Part shown: positions 40,291-49,511 of the stretch, piece by piece
How positions within the stretch are numbered: position 1 is the first letter of the stretch
Layout of the letters: the number at the start of each line of letters is the position of its first letter
NCBI RefSeq assembly: GCF_027570035.1
Contig: NZ_JAKMUU010000004.1
Location: 186,001 to 250,000, forward strand
DNA: 64,000 bases
Reading direction: 5' to 3'
Source: Corynebacterium curieae
GTDB lineage: Bacteria; Actinomycetota; Actinomycetes; Mycobacteriales; Mycobacteriaceae
Made by a program: the position numbers and the translations under genes
Notes under the pieces: model-generated
Databases searched by the model: none
The model's input: the letters and a program-made list of their open reading frames with translations, nothing else
What the model was told of the DNA's origin: nothing

Positions 40291-40622
40291 TGCCCGCTGG
40301 AGTATCACTCGCTGCGATAGCCACGGTACTGATCCCCGTTGGGATTATCACCGTTGTGCTGCGCCAGCTTCCCTTCTCCTTTGTGAAATGGATGAAGGAC
40401 AGCGAGTTTTTCTCATTGCTCGGTTTGATGATGCCAGTGGGTGTCATGACGATTCTGGTGGTCTATACCGTTCACGGGCAGGCTGGCGCCCCCGGTGGCA
40501 TCTGGGCGGCTTTACTCGGCGTGCTCGTTACCTTTTTACTCCACCTGTGGAAGCGCGAGTCAGCGCTGTCCATCTTTGGCGGGACCGCCTTCTACATGCT
40601 CCTCGTCAACGTAGTCTTTTAG
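40290..40622 (+). CDS. brnE: Branched-chain amino acid exporter small subunit (AzlD family)
   Basis: 110 residues, four hydrophobic segments, starting MPAGVSLAAIATVLIPVGIITVVLRQLPF; length and pattern match AzlD/BrnE. It is translationally coupled to brnF by a one-base overlap, as expected for partners of a two-component exporter. Confidence 0.9.
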   Translation: MPAGVSLAAIATVLIPVGIITVVLRQLPFSFVKWMKDSEFFSLLGLMMPVGVMTILVVYTVHGQAGAPGGIWAALLGVLVTFLLHLWKRESALSIFGGTAFYMLLVNVVF

Positions 40623-40634
40623 TCTCCGCAGTTC

Positions 40635-40943
40635 CTATAGCCCGAACTTGGCGGTGGCTTCGGACCAGAGGGCGTCGAACCGAGACTGGTCCACGTACTG
40701 CGCGTTAATGTCTGGGAAGTCATCATAAGTGTCTGGGTGTGGAACGACTTCTTGCGGCTGATCAACGTTTCCCGTGGAACTATGTGGCGTCGCCACTCCG
40801 ACGATGGCATCCGATGGATCCAGGGCAATCATGCGCACCATGCGACAGTTGCGGGCATCTTGTTCTTCCATCTCCGCCATATGGATCGCAGAGCCTACCC
40901 CAGGCACATTCAGTTCGGTCCGTATGTATAGGTAATTCGTCAT
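40635..40943 (-). CDS. Hypothetical protein
   Basis: 102 residues, acidic and soluble, starting MTNYLYIRTELNVPG. The pattern of early beta strands with an ExD-rich segment and MVRMIALDPSDAIVG faintly recalls small immunity-type families such as DUF6881, but I cannot assign it. It converges on brnE with 12 bases between stops and follows the BASS transporter gene on the same strand by 15 bases, so it may be its operon partner. Confidence 0.6.
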   Translation of the reverse strand: MTNYLYIRTELNVPGVGSAIHMAEMEEQDARNCRMVRMIALDPSDAIVGVATPHSSTGNVDQPQEVVPHPDTYDDFPDINAQYVDQSRFDALWSEATAKFGL

Positions 40944-40958
40944 GGCACCTAAGTGTAG

Positions 40959-41924
40959 CTACGGCGTGGAGCGTTGAGCGTACCGGGCCGCTAGCCATGA
41001 GCACATCATCAGTTGGACTTGGTGGTAAATCATCAAAGGAAGGATTAGTAGGCCAAGGGACGCTCCACCAGAGGAAAAAATGACTGAGGCCATCGGGAGT
41101 CCAGTAGCCAAAGACTTCTTTGAACCACAAAACTCAATCGCGATAATATCTGCGCGGCTAAATCCTAGCTTTTGGCTCACCTTTTTAGTCAGCCACAGCA
41201 TAAATGCGACGAAAGCTGCCGCGAACCCTACTAGGAAAGCTAATTCCCACATGGAGATGGACGTCCAAATTCCGTCCACTACCCCTTTGGAGAAGGCGGA
41301 ATAAACAACCATCGCGATGGATCCGCGGTCTACTACCTTGGTGGCCTTGCTTTGGGCGATCTTTCCTATCCAACGCCGTGAGAGCTGTCCCAGAACGAAG
41401 GGTGCCAACAGTAACAGGGCGATTTCTCCAAATACGGAAGTATCGATGTGGATCCCTCCCCCAGTTCCCATCAGGAGCATGACGAGAAGCGGCGTGATAA
41501 TGACGCCCACCAAGTTGGAGGCAGAGGCTGAGACTATTGCACCGGCCACGTTTCCCTTCGCAATCGAGGTAAAAGCAACCGAGGACTGCACTGTGGACGG
41601 AACTAACGTGAGAAATAAAATGCCTAGGTACATGTCGTGCGACACGACTGCAGTAAGTGGGCGCAGCGCGATACCAATGAGCGGATAGACCACGAAGGTA
41701 AATGCCAGGATGGTCAGGTGCAGGCGCCAGTGCTTTAGTCCGTTGAGGGCCTCTTGAGTGGATAACCTAGCTCCATACAGAAAGAAGAGAACCGCAATCG
41801 CTACGTTCGTCAGTTTGCCGAATATTTCGGCAAAATTTCCCCTAGCCGGTGCGAGAACCGCAATGATGACTGCGAGAATGATGAGGACAATGAGCGGGTC
41901 GGGCTTTTTTAGGCGCTGCAGCAT
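40959..41924 (-). CDS. Bile acid:sodium symporter family (SBF-like) transporter
   Basis: 321 residues with about ten hydrophobic segments. The pattern FLYGARLSTQEALNGLKHWRLH then LVPSTVQSSVAFTSIAKGN is typical of the SBF-like/YfeH branch of the BASS superfamily, sodium-coupled carriers of organic acids. The substrate is unknown. The start is ATG at 41922-41924 (MLQRLKKPDPL); the longer ORF would begin inside the parS palindrome at 41999. That leaves a 97-base leader holding the first parS site. Confidence 0.88.
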   Translation of the reverse strand: MLQRLKKPDPLIVLIILAVIIAVLAPARGNFAEIFGKLTNVAIAVLFFLYGARLSTQEALNGLKHWRLHLTILAFTFVVYPLIGIALRPLTAVVSHDMYLGILFLTLVPSTVQSSVAFTSIAKGNVAGAIVSASASNLVGVIITPLLVMLLMGTGGGIHIDTSVFGEIALLLLAPFVLGQLSRRWIGKIAQSKATKVVDRGSIAMVVYSAFSKGVVDGIWTSISMWELAFLVGFAAAFVAFMLWLTKKVSQKLGFSRADIIAIEFCGSKKSLATGLPMASVIFSSGGASLGLLILPLMIYHQVQLMMCSWLAARYAQRSTP

Positions 41925-41986
41925 GCTAAGAGTGTAGACCCGTCTTCGCCCCACCCGCATGAAAAACGCGGCGCGCACAATGTAAT

Positions 41987-42012
41987 GGCCTGGTTTCACG
42001 TGAAACCAGGCC
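41987..42012. other. parS site 1, extended to a 26-bp perfect palindrome
   Basis: The core GGTTTCACGTGAAACC lies at 41992-42007, and GGCCT/AGGCC arms make a perfect 26-base palindrome. ParB of most bacteria binds the 14-base core. It is intergenic, between the Rieske gene and the BASS gene. Confidence 0.93.
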
Positions 42013-42021
42013 GGGGAGCGT

Positions 42022-42387
42022 TTAGGCGGTAGTGACGTTTGAACCGTCTTGTTTTACTTCGTATTCCTCCAACGGGTCACGGCCAGGGCCGGAGATGACG
42101 CTCCCGTCGCTGAGGTTATAGGACGTGTTATGCGCAGTGCAGGTCGCTGTCATGCCTTCAATCTCGGTGATCGGATTGCGTTGGTGGGGGCATGTTTGGG
42201 AATAGGCCTTAAACTCCCCTTCTTTAGGCTGGGTAAAGATAACTCCATCCACAATTTTTGCAGAGCCAATCGGAATATCGGTTGCAGCGATCTCCGCGGA
42301 CGGTGTTGAGCCGCAAGCCGCCGCGTAAACGCCTGCGAAAGTCGTTGCGGTTCCGAGCAAAAACATTCGGCGCGAGCACATAGTCAT
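42022..42387 (-). CDS. Rieske 2Fe-2S protein, exported lipoprotein type
   Basis: 121 residues. The N-terminus has a twin-arginine-like SRRMFLLG, a hydrophobic stretch and a lipobox-like AAACGS, suggesting Tat export and lipid anchoring. The Rieske cluster motifs are TCPHQRNPI and CTAHNTSYNLSDG (CxH and CxxH). It is too small for a cytochrome bc1 subunit and resembles stand-alone actinobacterial Rieske proteins. TAGAGT (complement of 42394-42399) sits six bases before the ATG with no Shine-Dalgarno, so the mRNA may be leaderless. Electron partner unknown. Confidence 0.88.
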   Translation of the reverse strand: MTMCSRRMFLLGTATTFAGVYAAACGSTPSAEIAATDIPIGSAKIVDGVIFTQPKEGEFKAYSQTCPHQRNPITEIEGMTATCTAHNTSYNLSDGSVISGPGRDPLEEYEVKQDGSNVTTA

Positions 42388-42451
42388 GCCTCTACTCTAG
42401 TCCGCTGTGGCCCCCTAATGTGAGCGAGTTAAGGTTTCGCCCAGGGTTTGA

Positions 42452-42465
42452 GTTTCACGTGAAAC
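42452..42465. other. parS site 2
   Basis: Exact 14-base palindrome GTTTCACGTGAAAC in the gap between the small secreted protein gene and the Rieske promoter. Confidence 0.93.
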
Positions 42466-42473
42466 ACAGTAGT

Positions 42474-42704
42474 TTAACCGGCTAGAACCCCTTCCCATGT
42501 TTCGGGAGAACCGTTAGAAGTTGGAGTGAGTTCGTAGGTGCCGGAGTCAATACCCAAGTCGTTTACAATGGCACGTGCGGATAGCTGGGTCTGCGCTTCA
42601 GCGACGTTAGGAATTTCCTTATCGCCTTGCTCGGCATAGGCCCCAATGGCAAAGGTGGAGGCGGCGATGGCTGCGAGGGCGGTTCTTTTCTTCATGCGTT
42701 TCAT
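42474..42704 (-). CDS. Small secreted protein
   Basis: 76 residues with a signal peptide (MKRMKKRTALAAIAASTFAIG, cleavage near AYAEQ) and a mature part of about 52 residues without cysteines, ending WEGVLAG. Family not recognised. Its stop lies eight bases from parS site 2. A second ATG nine bases in (MKKRTALAA) is an equal choice of start. Confidence 0.6.
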   Translation of the reverse strand: MKRMKKRTALAAIAASTFAIGAYAEQGDKEIPNVAEAQTQLSARAIVNDLGIDSGTYELTPTSNGSPETWEGVLAG

Positions 42705-43033
42705 TGTGCCCTTATTGTCGTGCTGGGCGCGTTGAGAAATGGAATGTTAGGAAAGCTATACGCAAGTTCTATCCTTATTCGCAGGAATTGCAATGAGGGG
42801 TTGCGCCAATAATGAATAAGAGCAATCATTGCTGTTTTCAATCGAAAACCTAGGAGGGTTAATTGTCAGTGACTAAATAGGAGGGACAAAGGTCATACGA
42901 TTAATACCGTCACAGTGTCTAATATGAGGTTTCTTCCTAAGCAATGGAATGTGGGACACAGCAGATAGAAGTATCCCCCTCCGGATGAAGATTGAAATTT
43001 CTCCGAAAGGGGTGAGTAGCGCAGTACTGTTTT
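42705..43033. other. AT-rich intergenic stretch
   Basis: 329 bases without a convincing gene. It must contain the promoter of the small secreted protein; no clear terminator or repeat stands out. Confidence 0.5.
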
Positions 43034-43504
43034 CTACTTATCCGATTCACGCGCCGCGTGGCGGAGAGCGTTGACATCGACTTGGGGAGTGGCTGTCTCG
43101 CCAGCTGCTTCCCCACTGCAGCCGTCCGAACCACAGTTGCAAGATTCCCCGCAACCTTCTTCATTAGCGTGTGCTTGTTCATAGAGAAAAGCGGCGCGCG
43201 ACCCGAGATTGGATCCGATAGATAGGGCAAGAATCGCTGCAACGAAGGTCAGGGCTGGAATGAGCCACATCCACCCTTCAGCGCGCAGGGCGACTATCCC
43301 ACCGAAAACCAGGCATACTCCGCTGAGAATCCAAAATGGTCCAGCAATGCGATGGGCATTGTCCCATGCCTCGCGGGATCTGCGAATTTCTTGTAGACGC
43401 AAGCCAATGTAGCTATTTCCGGGCAAGCGCCTAGTTGTAGCGAGGGTTCCCACAACGATGAGGAATACGGCGAGGACTAAAAATATGATTCCTACTGCGA
43501 TCAT
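43034..43504 (-). CDS. SdpI-like membrane protein with cysteine-rich tail
   Basis: 156 residues. Three hydrophobic segments (about 2-24, 57-75, 80-98) with GLRLQEIRRSREAWDNAHRIAG between the first two, the SdpI pattern of immunity and envelope proteins. The C-terminal ~50 residues contain CGESCNCGSDGC, five Cys in twelve residues, which could bind a metal or cluster. That tail is not part of the SdpI family as I know it. Start at ATG 43502-43504. Confidence 0.72.
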   Translation of the reverse strand: MIAVGIIFLVLAVFLIVVGTLATTRRLPGNSYIGLRLQEIRRSREAWDNAHRIAGPFWILSGVCLVFGGIVALRAEGWMWLIPALTFVAAILALSIGSNLGSRAAFLYEQAHANEEGCGESCNCGSDGCSGEAAGETATPQVDVNALRHAARESDK

Positions 43505-43696
43505 GTATTCAGTTTAACCTTGTAGCGCCTAGATAGAAATTGCCTCTGGGGTGAATGTTCTGACTATGCGATGTGTCGGGTAGTATGCCTTTAAGGTCGA
43601 GTGATAGATATTATCTCGGCTGTTGCCACTGCACAGCTTTGTTTCGTCTCGGTAGTTTTCACCCGAGGTGGAACACTCAACATTGATTGTAAGTAC

Positions 43697-44908
43697 ATGA
43701 ATCTCAAGAAGCTCTCGGAATCTTTGTTATTCCGTATTATCGTCGCCATAATCCTTGGCGTGGTGGTGAGCCAATTCGCGCCCGAGTGGTTTGGCCGCGT
43801 ATTTGCCACCTTCAATGGCCTGTTTAGCAACTTCCTCAATTTCTTTATTCCGGTCTTAATTTTTGCGCTAATTGCGCCGTCGATTGCGGGTCTTGGACGC
43901 GGTGCCGGAAAGTGGTTGGGTGTGACTGCCGGCATTGCTTACGGCTCAACGATTATTGCCGGTCTTCTTGCCTACGTACTTGCGCACTGGCTCTACCCCA
44001 CTATGCTCAGTGGCCAAAACTTGATTACCAATGTCTCCGATATTGATGAGGGCGCGCTCTCTCCTTATTTTGAGGTAGAAATGGCGCCGCCGTTTGAGGT
44101 TATGACGGCCCTTTTGCTGTCGTTTTGCATCGGCGTAGCAATGACTACGGTGAAGTCTGACACTTTGTACGCCGTTACGAAGGAATTGGAGAATGTCGTA
44201 GTCAAGGTCATCTGGGGCTTCGTCGTTCCGATTCTCCCCTTCTATATCTTTGGCATGTTCCTAAGCTTGGGAATGAACGGTAATTTGGGCGATGTGCTTT
44301 CGGCCTTTGCCAAAGTACTGATCTTGGCCGTTGTCATGACCTTGGTTTACCTGGTGGTCCAGTACATCATCGCTGGTGTGATCACGGGTAAGAACCCCTT
44401 TAAGGCCCTGCGCAACATGATGCCTGCGTACTTTACCGCCTTGGGCACCTCCTCCTCGGCTGCTACTATTCCCATTTCTTTGGAGTCGACGCTTAAGAAT
44501 GGCATTTCAAGGCCCGTAGCTAACTTTGTCATTCCCTTGTGCGCAACCATTCACCTATCCGGCTCCATGATTAAGTTGACGCTCTACGCCTTCGCGATTG
44601 TCTATATGGCGAACCTAGATATCAGCACGAGCACCGGTTTGGGCTTCATTTTCTTGCTCGGCATCATGATGATCGCTGCTCCGGGTGTTCCTGGTGGTGC
44701 TGTGATGGTTGCAGCTGGCCTCTTGGCAGACATGATGGGCTTTGATGATGGCATGGTAGCGCTGATGATCGCTGCGTATATTGCCATCGACTCCGTCGGT
44801 ACCGCAGCCAATGTCACCGGCGACGGTGCTATCGCGATGATCCTTGACAAGTTCGCGGGTAATCGGGAGGACGCTACTAAGGAAGAATCAGCAGACACAA
44901 CCGCCTAG
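43697..44908 (+). CDS. Dicarboxylate/amino acid:cation symporter (DAACS family)
   Basis: 403 residues with about eight hydrophobic segments and the re-entrant serine-rich loop TALGTSSSAATIP, then the transmembrane 7-8 region (LCATIHLSGSMIKLT, PGVPGGAVMVAAG). Members carry glutamate, dicarboxylates or serine/threonine with Na+ or H+; the loop resembles the SstT/GltP group but the substrate is not settled. The start is ATG at 43697 (MNLKKLSESLLF); the ORF extension back to 43601 is unlikely. It ends at a strong bidirectional terminator facing the trp operon. Confidence 0.9.
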   Translation: MNLKKLSESLLFRIIVAIILGVVVSQFAPEWFGRVFATFNGLFSNFLNFFIPVLIFALIAPSIAGLGRGAGKWLGVTAGIAYGSTIIAGLLAYVLAHWLYPTMLSGQNLITNVSDIDEGALSPYFEVEMAPPFEVMTALLLSFCIGVAMTTVKSDTLYAVTKELENVVVKVIWGFVVPILPFYIFGMFLSLGMNGNLGDVLSAFAKVLILAVVMTLVYLVVQYIIAGVITGKNPFKALRNMMPAYFTALGTSSSAATIPISLESTLKNGISRPVANFVIPLCATIHLSGSMIKLTLYAFAIVYMANLDISTSTGLGFIFLLGIMMIAAPGVPGGAVMVAAGLLADMMGFDDGMVALMIAAYIAIDSVGTAANVTGDGAIAMILDKFAGNREDATKEESADTTA

Positions 44909-44923
44909 GATTTTGTCTCAGCG

Positions 44924-44968
44924 AAACCCCTCGTCAGTGCGGAACAGTTCGGCACTGACGAGGGGTTT
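44924..44968. terminator. Bidirectional terminator between the symporter gene and trpA
   Basis: Perfect 17-base arms AAACCCCTCGTCAGTGC (44924-44940) and its complement (44952-44968) with an 11-base loop. It ends both the plus-strand symporter gene and the minus-strand trp operon. Confidence 0.93.
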
Positions 44969-44984
44969 GCTGTATTTGGGAGAA

Positions 44985-45851
44985 CTACTTTTGTGTGGCG
45001 GCTTTCATGCGGGAGACGAATTCGGTGAGCTCTTCATGTAGTGCTGTTTCATTATCAATGCGCCCAGGCGTTCCTTCGAGCGGAATGCCATCCGTATCGG
45101 TTTCACGTGAAACGTGTCGGTCGATTATTTTGGTCATGGCGGAACCAGTAATGGCACCAGCCGCCCCAGCGGCGATGGCGTCCTGAACATGGGTAGGCTC
45201 GGAGATGCCGAAGCCAAGCAGGACCGGTGGACCGTCGAAGCGCTGTATATTTGATACGACCTCTTCGAGACCGAGCGTCTCGGATTGCTTTTCGGTACCG
45301 GTTACGCCATCGCGGGATATTGCGTAAATATATCCCTGCGAACTTTTAGCGACGCCTTTCAAGGTCTCCTCGGCGGCGCGTGCAGGGGCAATAAAGATGG
45401 GATCAATATCGGCCTTCTGTGCCGCCGCAATAAAGGGTGCGCCTTCGCGTACGGGGACGTCGGGAAGCAAGATGCTATCAGCACCGGCCTGTGCGAACTC
45501 CGTGTAGAAGCGGTCGAAGCCGCGAGTGAATGCGACGTTGCCGTAAATCAGCATGCCAATGGGTAGCTCCGGAAACTCGGTACGAATGGTGCTAATCAGC
45601 TCCAAAGCGTTGTCCACCGTTGCGCCGCCATCGAGCGCCCGGAGGTGAGAAGCCTGAATGGTCGGGCCGTCGGCTACCGGATCCGAAAAAGGCACGCCCA
45701 GCTCGAGCGCGTCAGCTCCCGCCGCCACAACGGTACGCACAATCTTCAGTGAGTCCTCTGGCGTCGGGTCACCCAGCATGATGAAGGGGACAAACGCGCC
45801 TTCTCCTCTTTCGTGCAGGGAGCTAAATAGGTTTTCGTAACGGGGGCTCAT
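44985..45851 (-). CDS. trpA: Tryptophan synthase alpha chain
   Basis: 288 residues. It splits indole-3-glycerol phosphate to indole and glyceraldehyde 3-phosphate. Motifs: FIMLGDPTPEDSL near the start, LELGVPFSDPVADGPTIQ with the catalytic Asp, and LLGFGISEP for phosphate binding. The last gene of the operon, it overlaps trpB by one base. Its C-terminal part carries parS site 3, read as VSRET within a tail that looks longer than usual. Confidence 0.97.
   Translation of the reverse strand: MSPRYENLFSSLHERGEGAFVPFIMLGDPTPEDSLKIVRTVVAAGADALELGVPFSDPVADGPTIQASHLRALDGGATVDNALELISTIRTEFPELPIGMLIYGNVAFTRGFDRFYTEFAQAGADSILLPDVPVREGAPFIAAAQKADIDPIFIAPARAAEETLKGVAKSSQGYIYAISRDGVTGTEKQSETLGLEEVVSNIQRFDGPPVLLGFGISEPTHVQDAIAAGAAGAITGSAMTKIIDRHVSRETDTDGIPLEGTPGRIDNETALHEELTEFVSRMKAATQK
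45100..45113. other. parS site 3 (inside trpA)
   Basis: Exact GTTTCACGTGAAAC. In the trpA frame it encodes Val-Ser-Arg-Glu-Thr in the C-terminal part of the protein, after DRH. Confidence 0.93.
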
Positions 45852-47056
45852 TAGTTCTCCTCCTGGAGTTCCAGTTCAGGGTGGGTGTCTAGGGTATGGC
45901 GGACATGGTCGATGTCCTTATCGCCGCGGCCGGAGAGGGAGACGAGGATGGTGATGTCCTCGTCCTTACGTTTTAAGGCATAGGCTAACGCGTGCGAGGA
46001 TTCGAGGGCGGGAATAATGCCTTCTCTCTTGGAAAGAAGCTGGAATGCCTCGAGGGCTTCGGCGTCAGTAATGCCGACGTATGTGGCGCGGCCGCTGGCG
46101 TGTAACTGGGCATGCTGCGGCCCAACGCCTGGGTAGTCCAACCCAGCGGAGATGGAGTAGGATTCTTCCACTTGTCCATCCGCATTCCGCATAAGGTAGC
46201 TGCGGGCGCCGTGCAGGATGCCTACCGTCCCGTTATTGATGGTGGCACCATGCTTGCCGGAGTCCAGCCCTTCCCCGCCGGGCTCAGCGCCGATAAGCTC
46301 CACGCCTTCCTCTGCGATGAAGTCCGCGAACATGCCGATCGCATTGGATCCGCCACCGACGCAAGCAACCACGACATCGGGTAGCCCACCGGTACGCTCC
46401 AGCATCTGTGCCTTGGCCTCTTCAGAGATGACCTTGTGGAATTCTCGGACGATGGTTGGGAATGGGTGCGGTCCGGCTGCGGTCCCGAGGAGGTAGTGGG
46501 ACTCGTGAAAGGAGGCGGTCCAATCTCGTAGCGCTTCGTTCACCGCATCCTTGAGGGTTCCGGATCCAGTATCGACGGATACCACCTTCGCCCCCATCAA
46601 CTCCATGCGGAATACGTTTGGCTGTTGGCGTGCTACGTCTTTGGCGCCCATATACACCACGCACTCAAGTCCCAAAAGTGCGCAAGCGAGGGCCGTAGCC
46701 GTTCCGTGCTGGCCCGCTCCGGTTTCCGCGATGATGCGGGTCTTTCCCATTCGCTTTGCCAGCAGTGCCTGACCGAGGACTTGATTGGTCTTATGCGCGC
46801 CGCCGTGGACAAGGTCCTCACGCTTGAGGAAGATGCGTGCCTTTCCGCCGAGGTTCCTCGCCTCCGTAATCGGCGTGGGTCGGCCAAGATAGTCGCGCAA
46901 TAAGGTACTCAACTCTTCCTGGAAAGATGGGTCGCTCTGTGCCTCAACAAAGGCCTTTTCTAGTTGGTCTAGGGCTGGGATGAGGGATTCGGGGACGTAT
47001 TGTCCACCGAATTCGCCAAAGTACGCTGGGAGGAGCGTTTCACGTGAAACGGTCAT
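45851..47056 (-). CDS. trpB: Tryptophan synthase beta chain
   Basis: 401 residues, the PLP enzyme joining indole and serine. PLP lysine in [20 protein letters not shown], phosphate-binding loop [12 protein letters not shown], and the GAGQHG segment. It overlaps trpA by one base and follows trpCF by 13 bases. Residues 3-7 (VSRET) are encoded by parS site 4, which lies only six bases into the gene. Confidence 0.98.
   Translation of the reverse strand: MTVSRETLLPAYFGEFGGQYVPESLIPALDQLEKAFVEAQSDPSFQEELSTLLRDYLGRPTPITEARNLGGKARIFLKREDLVHGGAHKTNQVLGQALLAKRMGKTRIIAETGAGQHGTATALACALLGLECVVYMGAKDVARQQPNVFRMELMGAKVVSVDTGSGTLKDAVNEALRDWTASFHESHYLLGTAAGPHPFPTIVREFHKVISEEAKAQMLERTGGLPDVVVACVGGGSNAIGMFADFIAEEGVELIGAEPGGEGLDSGKHGATINNGTVGILHGARSYLMRNADGQVEESYSISAGLDYPGVGPQHAQLHASGRATYVGITDAEALEAFQLLSKREGIIPALESSHALAYALKRKDEDITILVSLSGRGDKDIDHVRHTLDTHPELELQEEN
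47037..47050. other. parS site 4 (start of trpB)
   Basis: Exact GTTTCACGTGAAAC, codons 3-7 of trpB (Val-Ser-Arg-Glu-Thr). A ParB clamp loaded here would lie next to the trpB translation start. Confidence 0.93.
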
Positions 47057-47069
47057 GGTTCTGTTCTTT

Positions 47070-48476
47070 CTATGAGTGGGTGTAATTTCGGATAGCGCTA
47101 AAGGCTTGCGAAATGAGTGCGGAGTCCTTGCGTCCGGGCGCGTATTCCAGGCCTGAGTTAAGGTCTAAACCGGCCGTGCCAATGGACAGCGCCTCGTCGA
47201 GGTTGCCAATATGCAAGCCGCCGGCGAGGAAAGACTTGCTCTTTACCTCTGTAGGGGCGGTCCTCCAATCAAAACGCGTCCCAGTTCCGCCGTTTCCGGA
47301 GTCCAAAACGAGCGCGTCAACTTCAGGGAAAAGCTGCCCCGAAAGTGCAGCAAAGTCGGCCTCGCGCATGTCCACGGCACGCCATATATCTAAGCTGCCG
47401 GCTGCCTCGCGTGCGCGGCGGAGGAGCTGCCTCTCCCCTTCCAAATCACCTTGGAACGGGGCGTGTAATTGAAGGGCGTGCAGGCCGGGAATGCCGGCTA
47501 GCCTTTTCAGTTCCTTGACATCTGTAGAGCGCGTCACAGCGACGTAATCCAATCCCGGCTCCGCCGCGATGATGTGGTGCGCGGTTTCACGTGAAACACT
47601 GCGCGGAGAATCCGGTGCAAAGATAAGGCCTCCGTAGCGGGCTCCTGCAGCGCGTGCGGCCTGTGCAGTCGAAGAGCTCGTGATGCCGCACACCTTATTT
47701 CTTCCAAACACGAGGTCCCGGGCCGCGCGGTCAATGTCTCGCTGGGAGGTGAGATGTGAGCCTACGAGGAAGGCGTGAGCGTGCGAGCCTAAGCGACGAA
47801 CAGTGGCGTTGTTGCGGATGCCCGACTCGGAAACGATGACCTTTCCAGATGGAATACATTGGGCGAGGCGTTCGGTGCGTCCTAAGTCGATGCTGAGATC
47901 GTGAAGGTTACGGTTATTAATCCCGATGATATCTACACCGAAGCTCACCGCTCGGTTCACTTCTTTCTCGGTAATGGCTTCTGTTAGCACGTCTAGGCCG
48001 AGCCGGTCCGCCAATGCCTTGAGCTCGCCATAGGTGTCATCGTCCACGATGGACATCATGAGCAAGATGGCATCGGCACCGTAATAGCGCGCAGCATAGA
48101 CCTGAATGGGATCTACGATGAAGTCTTTGCACAGCACGGGCAGGTGTGTGGACTGCGCAACGGTCTGCAGGTGGTCATAGTCGCCGCCAAAGCGCTCGGG
48201 CTCGCATAGCACCGAAATTGCTGAGGCATAGCGCGAATAAATGCGGGCGATATCGCCGGGGTGGTATTCCGCGCGAATAAGGCCGAGGGACGGCGAGGAA
48301 GACTTGCACTCCATAATGAAGCGGTTGGTGCCCTGGAGGGCGTCGTAAAGTGAGCGCTCCGAGCGTGGAATATTCTTCAGATCTACATGGGCTAGGCGCT
48401 CCCTAATCGCGGGCAGGTGCGTGCGGCGCTTGGCGACGATCTCTTCGAGCACCGTGGGCAATCTATTCTGGACCAT
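47070..48476 (-). CDS. trpCF: Bifunctional indole-3-glycerol phosphate synthase / phosphoribosylanthranilate isomerase
   Basis: 468 residues, two fused barrels. The N-terminal IGPS part has [24 protein letters not shown] and [10 protein letters not shown]; the C-terminal PRAI part starts KVCGITSS near residue 260 and ends [15 protein letters not shown]. The two successive steps of tryptophan synthesis are fused, as in C. glutamicum. The start ATG at 48474-48476 shares a base with the trpD stop (TGATG); the ORF extended to 48527 is not real. parS site 5 lies in the PRAI part. Confidence 0.97.
   Translation of the reverse strand: MVQNRLPTVLEEIVAKRRTHLPAIRERLAHVDLKNIPRSERSLYDALQGTNRFIMECKSSSPSLGLIRAEYHPGDIARIYSRYASAISVLCEPERFGGDYDHLQTVAQSTHLPVLCKDFIVDPIQVYAARYYGADAILLMMSIVDDDTYGELKALADRLGLDVLTEAITEKEVNRAVSFGVDIIGINNRNLHDLSIDLGRTERLAQCIPSGKVIVSESGIRNNATVRRLGSHAHAFLVGSHLTSQRDIDRAARDLVFGRNKVCGITSSSTAQAARAAGARYGGLIFAPDSPRSVSRETAHHIIAAEPGLDYVAVTRSTDVKELKRLAGIPGLHALQLHAPFQGDLEGERQLLRRAREAAGSLDIWRAVDMREADFAALSGQLFPEVDALVLDSGNGGTGTRFDWRTAPTEVKSKSFLAGGLHIGNLDEALSIGTAGLDLNSGLEYAPGRKDSALISQAFSAIRNYTHS
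47584..47597. other. parS site 5 (inside trpCF)
   Basis: Exact GTTTCACGTGAAAC, read as Val-Ser-Arg-Glu-Thr in the loop after APDSPRS of the isomerase domain. Confidence 0.93.
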
Positions 48477-49510
48477 CAGGACTCCTCCCCTTGTGCGTAG
48501 TTCGCGGCTTCGTGGATGGCGAGCCACCTTTCAACGTGGCCGCTATCGATGAGCTCCTTGGCGTGCGTGACTCCGACCGCGATGGTGTCCGTGGTCCCGT
48601 TGAGATAGAACATCGCACCGGCGTTGGCGGTAATAGCGTCATAATGGGCGGGGGCGCCGTGGCCGGCAAATACCGCACGGAGAGCTTGGGCGTTCGCTGC
48701 CCCGTCCCCACCGGCGAGCTCTGCTAGGTCGTGGCGTGTAATCCCGAGGTCCTCCGGCGTCAGCTCGTAGGTGGAAATCTCACCATCCTTGAGCTCCCAC
48801 ACCAGCGTGGTGCCGTGGGTGGCAATCTCATCGGTGCCGGTGCCGTGGATGACAAGGGCCCGTTCGCGTCCGAGCTCGCGGAACACCTCTGCAATAAGCT
48901 GGCCCTGGTCCGGCTTTGCGATTCCCATGATTTGTAGTGCGGGGTGGCTAGGCGAAAGTAGCGGGCCGAGAGTGTTGAAGATGGTAGAAATCCCCAGCGC
49001 CTTACGCACTGGTTGCACATGAGCCACCGCCGGGTTGTAGGCGGGAGCAAATAAGAACGTGAAATTCGAGGCTGTAAATTGGCGGACGGCTCGCGCGGCA
49101 TCCAAATCGAGTGGGATATTGAGTGCCTCGAGGACATCGGCTGAGCCGGACTTGGACGAGACCGACCGATTGCCGTGTTTGACCATCTTTACTCCCCCAG
49201 TGGCGGCAACGAGGGAGGCACCGGTGGTGATATTGATGGTATTGGCGCCATCGCCCCCAGTGCCAGCCGTATCCATGAGGCCTGCGCCGGTGATGGGAAA
49301 GGGATAGCCCACCTTCAAAAAGGCTTTGGCTGCTCCCGTCACGTCGGCGAAGGTCTCGCCTCGGGTTCGGATGTGGGTAAGGAGCGCCGCGATTTGGATA
49401 TCGTCATAGTCGCCGACCGCCAAGGGGGTAAATGCCTCGGTGGCCTCTTCGACGGTGGGCTGGTTGTTGTCTAGGAATGCCTGGAGGGTGTGTAAAGGGG
49501 TGTGTTTCAC
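48476..49510 (-). CDS. trpD: Anthranilate phosphoribosyltransferase
   Basis: 344 residues. It moves the phosphoribosyl group from PRPP to anthranilate. The PRPP-binding loop is DTAGTGGDGANTINITT, then KHGNRSVSSKSGSADVLEALN. It overlaps trpCF by one base and starts one base after trpG ends. Length is normal. Confidence 0.97.
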   Translation of the reverse strand: MKHTPLHTLQAFLDNNQPTVEEATEAFTPLAVGDYDDIQIAALLTHIRTRGETFADVTGAAKAFLKVGYPFPITGAGLMDTAGTGGDGANTINITTGASLVAATGGVKMVKHGNRSVSSKSGSADVLEALNIPLDLDAARAVRQFTASNFTFLFAPAYNPAVAHVQPVRKALGISTIFNTLGPLLSPSHPALQIMGIAKPDQGQLIAEVFRELGRERALVIHGTGTDEIATHGTTLVWELKDGEISTYELTPEDLGITRHDLAELAGGDGAANAQALRAVFAGHGAPAHYDAITANAGAMFYLNGTTDTIAVGVTHAKELIDSGHVERWLAIHEAANYAQGEES

Positions 49511-49511
49511 T

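Noticed and set aside
40767..40780. GTTTCCCGTGGAAC, a 12 of 14 match to parS
   Set aside because: Two mismatches that break the palindrome, one beside the central CGTG. It may be a decayed site but cannot be counted as parS.
41925..41999. 25-residue extension of the BASS transporter
   Set aside because: It begins inside the parS palindrome and lacks a ribosome binding site; the next ATG gives a normal N-terminus.
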